DNA from: Oxytricha trifallax
Lineage: Eukaryota > Ciliophora > Spirotrichea > Sporadotrichida > Oxytrichidae
DNA length: 64,000 nucleotides
Assembly (NCBI GenBank): GCA_000711775.1
Contig: ARYC01017590.1
Span: forward strand, 62,001-126,000
Reading direction: 5' to 3'
The notes beneath the pieces are model-generated. The model was not told the origin of the DNA and made no database searches. It saw only the letters and a program-made list of their open reading frames with translations. The position numbers were made by a program, and so were the translations under genes. Shown in pieces: positions 21,783 to 33,831 of this stretch (the first letter of the stretch is position 1; every line of letters starts with the position of its first letter).

Positions 21783-22879
21783 TATTGCTAAAATAGATAA
21801 TATTAGGAAATTTGATAATTACAAATAAATAATTATAATATAAACTATCCTAACTGCCTCTAATTAGAAATACTCCTAATTCAAATTGGATTTAAATATA
21901 TTAATGACAAAAATTAATTAATTAATATTAAATATAATTGTGCAAATTGTGCAACTGTGCAAAAATATAATAATACAAAGTATAGCGCAGTATGTGTGCA
22001 AATATATACGAATTATATTAATTAAATATATAAATTTATAAAATGGACTTAATCGGTGACGGCACAGATACCGTAGACTATAAGAGAATGTGAACCACTG
22101 TTACTAATGGCGCAACTTATTTGGAAAAATGTCCTGTAGATTCCACTCACGGCAGTGACGATGTCTGTATCGGTAAGTTTATTCGCACATCATACTAACT
22201 TTTTTTTAGATAATGTGGACCCAACAATCACTAATGAAGATGAGGCAACTGACTAAATCAAATCAATTCGTAAAGATGATACATACTCATGGACTCTTAC
22301 CGCAGCTGATGCAGATGAAGAAGATACAGTTCTACTCACAATCAAAACAGCCACCAAAAAATCTCTAGTTAAAAATGATGAACCAATTCTAGAAGATATT
22401 GCTGTAAACACCGTAAATGGACAATGGTTATACATCACTGGTCCAGCTGCGTCAACAGACGACATCACTCTTGAATTTAAGGATTACGTAGAAGACGGTG
22501 AAGAAATTGAGCTCGACAATACTATTGTTTACGATATAGAGCTTGAAGCTACCGACTCATTAGGCTGTACTGCTGCATATACAATACCTCTTACTGCTAC
22601 CGCAGAGAAGTCCATTTTATATATTTATATATTTAATTAATATAATTCGTATATATTTGCACACATACTGCGCTATAGTTTGTATTATTATATTTTTGCA
22701 CAGTTGCACACAATCAGCATAATTATATATAATTATTTAATTAATTAATTTTGGTCATAATTATTTATAAATCAAATTTGAATTCGTAGTATTTCTAATT
22801 AGAGGCAGTTAGGATAGTTTATATTATAATTATTTATTTGTAATTATCAAATTTCCTAATATTATCTATTTTAGCAATA
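21783..22879. mobile_element. 1.1-kb terminal-inverted-repeat element enclosing one ORF
   Basis: About 265-bp inverted repeats: left 21783-22050, beginning TATTGCTAAAATAG; right ~22607-22879, ending CTATTTTAGCAATA. They match over nearly their whole length, with a few differences near the middle (e.g. TACTCCTAATTCAAA versus TACTACGAATTCAAA). The left repeat ends in ATGGACTT, which is the ORF start, and the right repeat begins AAGTCCAT. No transposase is recognisable; target-site duplication is unclear (A/T-rich flanks). It lies between gene M1 and the acid phosphatase gene. Confidence 0.82.
22043..22781 (+). CDS. ORF inside TIR element: acidic beta-domain-like protein
   Basis: Starting at ATG 22043 (MDLIGDGTDTVDYKRM) there is an in-frame TGA at 22091-22093, then TTVTNGATYLEKCPVDSTHG and SDDVCI. 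A GT-AG intron at 22173-22209 leads to NVDPTITNEDEATDQ, SYSWTLTAADADEEDTVLLT, NTVNGQWLYITGPAAS and ATDSLGCTAAYTIPLTATAE. The strongly acidic, Thr/Asp-rich text with regular strands suggests an extracellular Ig/cadherin-like beta-sandwich, but I do not recognise the family. TAA is used once as Gln, fitting the host code. The frame continues into the right repeat up to TGA 22779-22781. GC content is well above the flanks. The early TGA means the copy is decayed, or the true start is downstream or in another segment. Confidence 0.5.
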
Positions 22880-23160
22880 TTAATAAAAGTGTTAAGTTTA
22901 ATTAAGTAAATAGGGCTTATCTTTAACTTTTACATTTTATCTTAAAATATTATAAAACTATTTCATTATCTGTTTAAATATCCATTAAGTTTAGGTTATG
23001 ATTGTTATTATAATTTTGGACAAATTAAACATTAATTTTTCAAAAAATCTTCATAATAGTATGCTATTCTTTTGATTGTTAAAATAGGGAAATTAAATTA
23101 TCAAAGATTTGTGGGCTTTACAAATGGTTTAATTTTTTGTAATACATTTTTAATAAGGAA
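22880..23160. other. AT-rich intergenic DNA, nothing recognised
   Basis: Between the TIR element and the 3' end of the acid phosphatase gene. No feature supported. Confidence 0.4.
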
Positions 23161-23189
23161 TATAAATAACAAAAAATAATCTATAAATT

Positions 23190-25176
23190 TATATAAAATA
23201 AAAAAGTTTAAGGCACCCTTGGTTAAAATCATCTTTATAAGAATTCTTTTGAATATGAGTTAAAAAGTCATCATACCTGCATATAATGGAAGCAGAATTT
23301 CTTTGCTAATTAGCCTAAACACAAGTTTAAAGTTTAAAAGGAGTGCCATTCATATCTTATTAATAAATTTTCATTATGGAAATAAACTAAAAATAATTGA
23401 TATTTAAATTGTGGGTCAAACGTATAGTAAAGCATGAATTACTCTTTGGATTTTATTTAAGACAGTCAAAATCATAGAATAGCTCAAAATATATTGTGGA
23501 AGTATAAGTTGCGTCAATATATTCGTGATTGTAGGGTTGAAGCCAATCTAGGACAGCAATTATCTAAGTGTCATGAGCTGAGTAAATAAAATAAACTTAA
23601 AAGAAGGATTTTAATCACTTGAATCTTATAAAGTCTATTTTACCTGAGCATATCAGTTGTATCTTAGCCATTGAAAATAGCTTAGACAATAGCATCCATA
23701 GCTTTCAATGGTTTAGAGAAGAATTTAGTTGCATACAATGGCCTAGAAACTGAGTCAAAACCCTTGCTTAGTAATGTTTTCTATGAATTTCTTATGTAAA
23801 ACCATTCTTCGTTATTGAAATAGCTTCTCTTTGAATCACCTTCTGCATTCTCAGCCATCAGTATATCACAGTAGTAATAAAAAGTGCCAAAATCAAGGTT
23901 CTAAACTTAACTCTAAGTCAAGTTAAAAGCCTTGCCAATCTTTTCTCGCATAGTAGGAATTACATAATTTCCCTCATAGCTAAAAACTGAGGGAGTGTTC
24001 AAATAGTAAGTGAAAGCATCTTTAGCATAAGGGCAGTCATTTTAATCAATGTCATCGTTGACAGTTAATTAGTAGTAATTAAAGGATGGGATCATTGTGT
24101 ACCCGTCGATTGTTCCATGAAGATTATTCAAATGTTTCTAAATGTGATTTCTCAATTATGGCATTAGTGAAAATGTAAATCTAACCTAAAAATATTATAC
24201 AACTTGGGGAGTCCCTTTCCTGAAGTTATGCTATCATGCTCACCTTGAGTTAAGGATGATTATTTTTAAGGGGAAGGAGGATATAGTCCCATTAACTCAG
24301 CATAAGAACTCTATATAGTTCTGAGGACATTTGTTGATTCAATAAAGAGCTGGTTAGGGTTGTATGTCTAATCCAAAAGCTAGTACTAATGCCTAATTAA
24401 AAATTATATTCGTTTTTATCTTTGTTCTTTTTTCTATTGATAAAATATTTTTAAAATATAAAGTAAAAAAAGTTTCACAAACATTTAGATTTCAGCATTA
24501 ATCAATGTATTATTGTAGGAATACATTTGATTTGGGAAAATGAATTAAAATTAAAATTAATTAATTAATAATTACCTTCAGTTATGTTTTTGAAAAATGT
24601 CTCCAAGGCCTAACAATATTATACTCTATGGATAGCGCATTAAAAATAAGACGGTGGTTGTTATTGCTATAATGAATTTATCTAATCGCTCAAGCGAGAA
24701 AAACCCATTATACTATTTTTGGGAGTTAGCTCAAAATCAAAATATCTCGCTTCCTGGGATGATTCAGGAATTATGCTAATAATAAAGTCAAGCTAAAATT
24801 GCGGGATCTACCGTAGAATCCATTTATTTTTGAATTTTAAGTGACTTTGGTTTTAATACCTGCCATGATTTTAATATTTAATTAATTTAATTTAAATTCA
24901 TTTTCCCAAATCGAATGTATTCCTACAATATATAGCAAAAGAAAATAAATATCTCTATCTGTTAAGTTTTCCTAGAAGCAACCTTTGTCTCATTCCAACA
25001 GCAGTTAATATACCTTTCCCCACTTTAAAGTATCCCTCTGGTTCATCCATAAGAGGAGCTCTTGCCCCATGTCTCACCACCTCAAAAACATAGGCAAGCT
25101 TTTCCTCTGCTTAAACGGCGTCTAGAATGTTTAGCAATATACCAGCAATTACCAAAGCTTAATAACTCTTTTTCAT
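23190..25176 (-). CDS. Secreted histidine acid phosphatase
   Basis: It starts at ATG 25176-25174 with signal peptide KKSYQALVIAGILLNILDA. The catalytic VFEVVRHGARAPL (RHGxRxP phospho-His loop) follows, then GMRQRLLLGKLNRQRY, PNQLFIESTNVLRTIQSSYA with ELMGLYPP, HGTIDGYTMIPSFNYY, and the catalytic acid motif YSAHDTQIIAVL. Near the C-terminus is FLTHIQKNSYKDDFNQGC. The YSAHD block is restored by pointer TTTAT across an IES (about 23583-23635; joined LYFIYSAHD). The gap between MDS1 (RQRY) and the IESTNVLRT MDS contains foldback copy B. The 3' end near 23.2 kb is not resolved to a stop. Family role: lysosomal or secreted phosphomonoesterase. Confidence 0.88.
24511..24930. repeat. Foldback (MITE-like) element, copy B, inside an IES
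   Basis: The left end is TATTGTAGGAATACATTTGA, the right end CGAATGTATTCCTACAATA; ~420 bp of inverted arms contain ATCTCGCTTC and complementary GCTCAAGCGAGA blocks. It occupies most of the interval between MDS1 and MDS2 of the acid phosphatase gene. Confidence 0.88.
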
Positions 25177-25328
25177 TTTTAATTAATATAGATTTGCTAA
25201 GTGGATATATTAATTTGCAAATCTCTTAACAAAATTATGAGTACCAAGTGATGTATAACAACAGTGAAGTTGAAATATAAATTCAAATAGTACCTCTTTT
25301 TATCGAAAATTAAAATTAAATTTGAAAA

Positions 25329-28300
25329 ATGCAAAATTTAAATGGTTTGCAGAATCAAGCATCTTCCTAAAGTCTTGCGAAATTATCTTTCCTAGACTTA
25401 AGTTAGACCATGGTAAATCAAAATTTTTCGCAATAAAACAATCGAACTAATGCATCTGCTCATAAATTTGGAACACCTTAAAGATTCGATGAATCTCCAG
25501 AGCCTAAATAAAAACAGGTTGATGAGTTAATTGATTTAATAAATCAGAAGTCCATCTTCATGGCTAAAAAAAGAACACTTGGAGATTTAACTCTTATGGA
25601 ATTACTAAACGGGTTTGATGTCGTAGTGGCAGAGAAGAAACCAAGAACAGATATCGCTAATCATGTTTACAGACAAATTCTGAGATAAGAGAGGGAAAAA
25701 TAGTACTCAAGTATTTAGGATTTAACAAGCGAAATCAAGGCACTTAAATGTAAGCAATATATTCAAATTAAATCATTAATTTCTATTAGAATTCGAACAA
25801 GAAGAGTCAAAACAGCCAATGAAAGAAATTTAATATAATGGCAATAACAATAAACTTAATATTTATAAATTTACGAATTTTAGTTAAGGTTCTTAGTTTG
25901 CATAATTTGATTTTCAAGGATCATTTGGAGAGGAAGATAGAAATCGCATTTTCAATTCGTAATAAAATTATAAAGTTTTATTAAAGCTGTGTAGATGTAA
26001 CAAGGAAAACATAAATCATCAGATGAAATAAAAGTTAAATTTCCCTAAAATATCTCTTGATAATGTCTTAGAAATCCAAAAACTTGAATCCTTCTAAAAT
26101 AGATGCAATAAGCGTAATTAATTTAGCATTTTTATCCTTTATTATAGTATCGATGATAGAGAAACAATAAGTTAAGCATAATTTCAGACAAAATGAAAGT
26201 GTAGAAATGCGAACAAGTACCCATAATATGTTCATGAATAGAGATTTAGAAATGGTCTCTTCTCTCAGATCTCCATCAAAGAATGCTTTTCATAGAGACT
26301 AAAATCAAAGTAAACTCTAACTGCCAAAGCTAAATCTCACTGGTATTATAAGATAATCTCCTCAAGGACACAGTAAGAGATCCTAAAGCATGAATTAATA
26401 CTATCTTCAAAATAGCTATAACAAGAATGAAAGAGCTATAGATTCAGATAGAGCAATTGCTTTTGCATATTACACAAGGAAGCTACTCTTAAATGGTTGG
26501 AGAGCATTTTACAACTACCATCTTGAGAAGTCAAACAGCAGAGTCCTTGATCAAATAAGCCATCAGAGATTTGCTAAATACACTAAAAAAAGAGTTTTCA
26601 GGGCACTCTATTAGTAAGCAAAACAGCATTATGGTCATGGTAGTCAAAATAAAAGAGCTTTGGCATTTTTCTAGTTGAGAACAGCTGTGAGATATCTTTA
26701 AAAATGGAAGAAGGAAACTCATGATAATGTTTTGGAGAGATAATAGCTTGAAATAGTGCAGGAACACCTCACGTTAATCAAGAAGCGATAGGTATTTAAG
26801 CAACTTAAAAATGTTGCGCTCAAGCTTCAAATGAATAGTGTGCAAAATAAAACATCGTTACATATATACAGGTAGAGATATCTGAGAAAAGCATTGATAG
26901 GGCTGAGATATTTTGTAGCTTTTAGGTAAAATCTGAGATAGCAATTAAGAGACTCAAAATAAAATAACATTCTAAGATTAAAAAGATTTGGTCTAAGAGT
27001 TTTAACTGGAAATTTGCTTGAAAACCAAAAATCAAGAAATTTGTTGAGAATCGCTAAAGGAGTCGTAGAATTTAATAGACTAAAATTAGCAATTAAACAA
27101 ATGAAAGAGTTCATTTTATAGAAATAGTAATACATTAAGCTTAATCAATGATTTTTATTTTTTAATGCGCTGAGAACTACTTCAAACTAGGATTAATGAA
27201 AACAGCATTAGAACTTCTTAAGAAAAATAGCTTATTAATGCAAGGTGTGAACAAGCAAAAATACTATATAGATACGTATTATCAAAAGAAACTTAAGTTT
27301 AATCTATTTCAATACATTCTGGCATCTAATATGATCTTCATCGAAGAGGAAAGTAATATTATGGTCTTGAAAAAGAGATAAAGACTAAGAAAGTTATTTA
27401 ATGTTTTGGTCAATAATTATAGAGAAAATAGAATTCAAAGAGCTCCCAAATAATCAACTTTTTACTATGCTTGCTACATGTTACTGGATAATTCTTTCTC
27501 TAAATTTGTAGACAAAAGTTAAGTTTCTTCATCTGATAAATTAAGCTTTAACCAATTTAAGTTTATAAAATATAAAATTTAAAATTTATGAGACGAAGCA
27601 AAGTACCTTATTACTAAAATCTCAATAAATAAGCTTAACAAAAACTCAAGAACTTTTACCTATAAAAAATAGTTCAAGCTTGGAAAGGTGACACTAAAAA
27701 ATTGAAATAATTCATAAACAATAGGTAAAACTTAATCAAATTTAAATTATTAAGATCTTGGAGAATTAAAAGTAGAAAATCAGCAAAATATAGCTACTTA
27801 CTCAATAATTATCTTAAAAAATAATAAAATTAATCACTATCGAAAAGCTTTTAAAAACTCCAAAAATACCAAAGATCAAAGTAATTTGAGAGGCTTATCG
27901 TTTAAAAATTGAATCAGGTGAGATAGGATAAAAAATTGGAGAAAGTCTTTATGAATATAAAATTATTCTATAAGAAAAAGCAATTTAGAGCAAACTAGAA
28001 AGCTATCGCAAGTGATTTATATTTGAATAACAAAGTTTCAAAATCATTTGGTAAATGGAGAAACTAATTTATCTAAAACTCTTTTGTATATATGATAATG
28101 AGAAATTTTTATTTTTAAAAAAATTGATCAATTATTAAAATAGCATCATAAAAATGTGAGTATATATCCACAATAACTTAATATTATTAAAATAATAAGA
28201 TGATCTTAATTTGAAAATTCTAAAATCCTTTGCAATTTACTATTCATTTAAAGGGTTTTAAATCAACAAGGCATATATTTTTATTAATAGGAAAGAACAA

Positions 28301-31300
28301 TGATAGAAAAAGAACAAGCATTTAATAGAAAAAGACTATTGAAAAAATTCATGAACAAAATGTTCATTCAATTCTCGTTGATAGCCTTAAATTTCAACAG
28401 GCTCAGGTAGCATAATCAAGAAAAACGAAGAAGATTAATTAAGAAAGTTTTATGCGGCTTTTTGCAAAATATCCTCATCAATCATGAAAAGCATAACAAA
28501 CTTCAATAAGCTCTTGGACACTTGAAGAGCAATTTATTGATAAAATCTTTGAAATCATGGTAATATCTTATGCCAGAACTTAGACAAAAGAATTCACTTT
28601 ACAAACTCATAAAATCTGATAAATCAATGAAGATGCAACTTAGAATCTTTAATGCATTCAAACTTTATTACAACTTCTAACTCAACAAGAAAACTGTGGA
28701 CCATTTAATGACTAGAAATATCCAATTAATAACTTAGAAGAGATTCATTAAATAGTGGAAAGGGTAGCTTGATAGAAGAATCGGGCTTGTTATGCTTAGT
28801 AAAACTTTTGACAAGCACAGAGCTTAAGAGTTTATGGAAAGAGTTGTTAAGAAAATTCATTATGAAAATTCAGTAATTAGTCATATGAAAATATTCAGAA
28901 TGTTTAAATTGCTTGAGTTCACTTTTTCTAAAGGACTTAAGAAAAATGTAGATTTAAAATATGTATGCATGGACAATTGGGAAAAAATCTAATAAAACAA
29001 ACTTAAATTTGGCAAATTGCATTTCTTAAGAAAATGGAAAAGTGAATATTAAAAAACTTAGAAAGATTACAATTTAGCTCATTTCACTATAATCCAAATA
29101 AAAAATCAGATAATTAAGAAATACTTCAATGTGCTCAAATCTAAAATGCATTTTAATAAGTAAAAAAGAAGTATATTATTTGCCAAAGCTGGTCTCTTGA
29201 AACATAAATACTTGACTGCATTTAAGAAAACAGTAAAATCTAGAGTTAACTGTGTTGAGTAATATAAAAATCTGACTTAAAAGCGAAGAAAAGTGACATT
29301 AAGTACCGTACTTGAATCATGGATGAATGAATTAAGCGAGATTATGGTTGTGAGAAATATCAAACATTAAAAAGTTGTTGAGCTCAAGTAGAAAATTATG
29401 CAGCAGTGGAGAAATTAAATTAAAATTGAGAAGATGGTAATTGTTTATACTTATTTTTTTATGAACAGAGATAAAATAGCTCATGGCTAATCTGTTACAA
29501 ATTTTTTCAGACTTGCTTATAACTTCAAGCTATTATTATAATTCAAGGAAGAAAATCAATAAAATAGAATAAAAATTGAATAGGTTCAATAACAGCATTT
29601 TGCAAATCTTATTAAAAATGTGGTTACAAGTTTTAGATCATATGTGCAATAGAACAGAGAATAAATAAAGAAAGTTTAATAGATTAGAAAAAGAGTAACA
29701 CAAAGAAAATAAAGATATCATTTTAGGCTTTGGACTAAATTAGTTGAAACCACTCTTATGAAAATTAGAGTCTTGAAATGCTTGGGATAAATTAATAAGA
29801 ATGTTGAAATAAGAACTTATTTCAATTAATGGTTTGAGTATGCATAATAAAGCCAAATAATTGAGTAGATAGGTGAAAAGTAGTTTTAGATTAGACTTAT
29901 GCAATAAAAGTAAGATGCCTTAAGATTGTTGAGATAATTCAATGAACGTAGAGTAATCTAAAGAGATAGAATTAGAACTATTAATGACTATTGGATTAAG
30001 AAAACATAATTGAAATTTATGACTATGTTTAGATTTGGAGTTAAACTAATCTAAAGAAGAAGTCAAAATAAAGTAACTGCTTATAATTTCTGTAGAGAAT
30101 AACTCATGAAGAAAGCACTTGTATCGTTTGCTTACTAAAGTTAGAAAAATCTTTAATTCAGAGTATTAACAGTTTAGTACTAATAAACTTTGAAGCAACT
30201 TAATGCACCAATATTCTTTTAGAGACTCAGGTCTTTCACCTATAAGTAAAAAGAGTCTTTGATAAAAGATGAATTTGCCTAAAAGTTCATGTAGAACAAG
30301 CTACTATCTCAAACTTTCAAAGCTTTATTACTAACTTATCTCTTTAAGAAAGAGCAAAGAAACAGATAGAACAGAGGAATCATATTTAGATGTGAAAATC
30401 TATTAAGTCAAGCATTTAACAATTTGAAAGCTCATAATTTTTCAAGGAAACTTTAACAATAAAAACGAATGCTTCTATCTTAAACAATCATTAAACTTGA
30501 TCAATCTCAGGCATTATAACTTGCATTCCAGAGCTTCAAGCTTTATCATGAAATTTAAAGAGATACTTTTATTTAAGCTAGAGGCTAGATAGTTATGAGT
30601 TAAATGTCTAGAATCTTCAATGGCTTTAAACTATTCACTCAAATTAAAAGCGACTTAAGATAAATTAGGAGATAAATTGAACAATAGCACAAAGTTTTAA
30701 GAGTAAGAGCTATTATGCATAAGTGGATGAGAGCTCTGGGGAATGAAGCAAAAATTAAGGTTATGTGGAGAAATAAAAATTCACTATAAAAGAGCAAAGT
30801 ATATGGAGTGTTTAAGCATCAATATGCTATTAAGCGATTCTAGTTTTTGAAATTAAATGTCAAAGCTTAAAACTATTGAATTTTATAAATTTATTTGAAA
30901 ATATTTCTGTAAAAAAAATTCGGAATTTTTCAATAAAATATCAGTAGATCGCTTGGGATGCATTATACAATTATGCACAGATATAAAAGAAACTTCGTAA
31001 TAACTAATCAACTCTCTTGTAAACCCTAAATACTTTTAAAAAATGTATGCAAAATTTGAGAGGATCACATATAAAATTCAAAATGCTTTGAAAATAAAAA
31101 TATATTGATACTTATTAAAATTTGTTCAATTAAATAACACAAATATTTATCAAATTCCAAAATAGGAATAATTCTTAATTTTTATGAATCCTTAATTTTA
31201 TCTAAATATTCTTAAAGGTTTATAGAAAGATGTAAACCACACTCTCAAAGTCTTTCATGGGTCTCCGCTATCAAACCCTCATAACCAAGAATCAAAGAGT

Positions 31301-33684
31301 TTATCAAGATAAGCAAATAAGAATGCTAGCGATTAAATCCTTTAATGGATGGAAGTATCAAAGTATACTCGATAAGACTTTCAGACAATATACTGCATTG
31401 AAGCATAAGAAAGATTTGAGTCAGTACTTCTGTGACTGGTTTAATCTAAATTTAGGGGTTAAATTAATTAAATAATTGTCTTAACTTATTATCTCATTTT
31501 AAGCTTCAGAGATTAAAAGTAAAGAAATATACCACATAATCTATACAAGTTATAAAGTACACAAAGAAACATTTTGAGCGATGTGGTATTAAAGAAAGAT
31601 AGAAAAGAGAAATTAGATTTCTTTTGTTTGTGGAAGAAACAAGCTTATAGAGAAAGATTCTTGGACTTAATCCAAGTCAATTTTACTTTCCCTCATTAAA
31701 GATACATCGCAGACAGATGCTTTACTAACTGGAGGAAGTATGCTAGAAGAAAAAAAATAAACTTTAGATTTAAGTAACTTTGTAGTGAAAGAAAGTTCTT
31801 AAATCTTAATTAGTTTATAATTTATTATGCCTAGTTAAACAGGTAGAAATCATAACTTATTGAGGAAACCTAAAACATGTCTAGTAGCCTACTAGCTAGA
31901 AGAGTACTTAGAGAATGGTTTGAAGCCTCACAGTAAAACATGCCAGCTAGAATCTTAGAGATGAGACTTTCTAATGCAGTAAACAGACTTCTGAAAGTCA
32001 AAGCTTTCTACTTAATCAATGTGCAAGGATTCAGGAATGAGTATATCAATGAAAATTTAGAAGAAATTACCACGAAAAGAGACACTGATCTTAGAAGGGA
32101 CTACTTTAATGAGTGGAGAAGATAGTTCGCTATTAATTAACTTCAAAAAGTTGTTGAAATTAAGAATTAGAGAAGAACGATGAAGTAATGCTTAATAGCT
32201 TTAAAAGATAGCTGTATTTAAAAAGCAAGTGCAAGAAACCAACATGAAAACGTTTAAAGTTTTGTTAGAACTTTGACAGTCGCATCCTAAGTTAACCTTG
32301 TCAAAACTTTTGCAGCTTGTGGAATAAAACAGAATAAGGAAACTTTACTGAAGTTTTACTTTAATAAACTTAAAAATGGAACTGATTGCTTGAGAAACAT
32401 AAATCAACTAAAAGAGAAATCAGAGCAATATTTAAAAATTCAGTGTTTTACTTGTTTATATATATTTCAGATACAAGACTTATATGAAATACTTCTACCA
32501 CATGCTTTAGACTTTTTACATTAACCATGAAGATAGAGCCTACGATCACTAAGGCTAATAGGTATGGCAAGAAAAAACCAAAAAGAAGGTTTTACATGCC
32601 TTAGCAGTGAATACCCTTAAACAAAGAAAATATCATAATGCAGATTTGTACTTTCACTCAAAATTGGTGCAAGAAGCCTTCGAATCATTGAAGTACAATC
32701 TTAGCTATACCAAGCAGAAATCATAACTTAACACTAGAATGATGTATTTCCTGAAGAAAAAATGCATTCACATCTTCAAAGTTGCCTTTACTCAATGGAG
32801 AGTTAAGTTTGAAAATAGATAATATGGTAAGTAGGCAGTCTGCGAGTACAACACCTTTAGAGATACAAAGCTGAAAAGAATGGCTTTTGATTATTTTGCA
32901 GCCATTATTCAATAGAGACTGTAGATCAAAGATATGGTATCCAAGGCTTAAAATTACTTTATCAAGAAGAATTACCTAAAACTTGCACACAAGTGCTTCT
33001 ATGCCCTAAAGGAACATGCAGTTATTCAGTAAGTATTTCCCTTTTAGGTTAATTTTTTATAGTAAGCACAAAAATGAACAATTCTAAGATAGAGAACTTA
33101 TGGCTTTAAAGCTCTACGCTTTCAATTTAATGACTTCACATCTTCATGCTTGGAGAAAAGAGGTGAGAGTCAATCGTAATAGACAAAAGAGATCCAAAAT
33201 GTACTCAATGTTTTCTGCTTGGAAATTCTACACCAAGGAAAGAGTACTGCTTAAGAAGTACCTTTAAGAGTGTAATATGGGCGGTGTAGCTTTGTAAGGA
33301 TATCAATCTGGAGTATCATCAAATATCACTCAAAAGAAGGCAGTTGATCCTAATTTAATGTCCACCCAAGAGATGAGAGAGAACGTAGCTAGATTCAGCA
33401 ATTTACAAAGCGACTTCTGTGACGGTATGAGTTAGGGCACACCCTTTGTGACATCGACAGAGAGAAAGATTCTAGGTCTAAACCCAAATATAATTAACTC
33501 TGCAAGTCCGAATAACTATGGCAACAGAAGCAGTAGTGCAAATAATAGAATCAGTGTAGGGTCTAATATCAATCAACATCCATTCAATAGCAACTATAAT
33601 TCAACTAATTAACCAAGCAAAATTTAGTAAGTTTCTTAAAACAGAGGCTCAAGTGCTCGTAGCATTAATAGGAAATATATGTGA
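25329..33684 (+). CDS. Giant Sfi1-like centrin-binding repeat protein
   Basis: It starts at ATG 25329 (MQNLNGLQNQASSQS). Introns are 25750-25789, 26114-26147 and 33029-33062; stop TGA is 33682-33684. The product is roughly 2,600-2,750 residues. A low-complexity N-terminal ~250 residues is followed by more than fifty helical repeats with the Sfi1 signature of Leu/Phe pairs before an invariant-like Trp/Phe (e.g. LLLNGWRAFYNYHL, KLLRSWRIKSRK, SFGKWRNQF, CFTNWRKYARR, YFNEWRRQ, HLHAWRKEV, MFSAWKFYTKE). The C-terminal ~150 residues are Ser/Asn-rich. Sfi1-type repeats bind centrin at basal bodies or spindle poles; ciliates have large families of them. Small IESs are present, including 27151-27163 (pointer AATG). 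AT-rich interruptions near 27.58, 28.13-28.28, 30.88-30.95, 31.10-31.21 and 31.48 kb are unresolved. Confidence 0.85.
27151..27163. other. 13-bp mini-IES in the Sfi1-like gene, pointer AATG
   Basis: AATG at 27147-27150 and 27164-27167 flank 13 A/T-rich bases. Removal joins IKLNQ to CAENYFKLGLMKT in frame and removes an in-frame TGA. Confidence 0.7.
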
Positions 33685-33831
33685 TTTTTCTATATAAAGT
33701 AAAATTATCTATGAGTTTTTAATTGAACATTATATATTAGCATTTTTTAAATTAATCATTCATATAATACCAAGGATTTTAATTATTTAAATTTTACAAG
33801 TAATTTTAAAATCAAATATAATTGAACTTAA

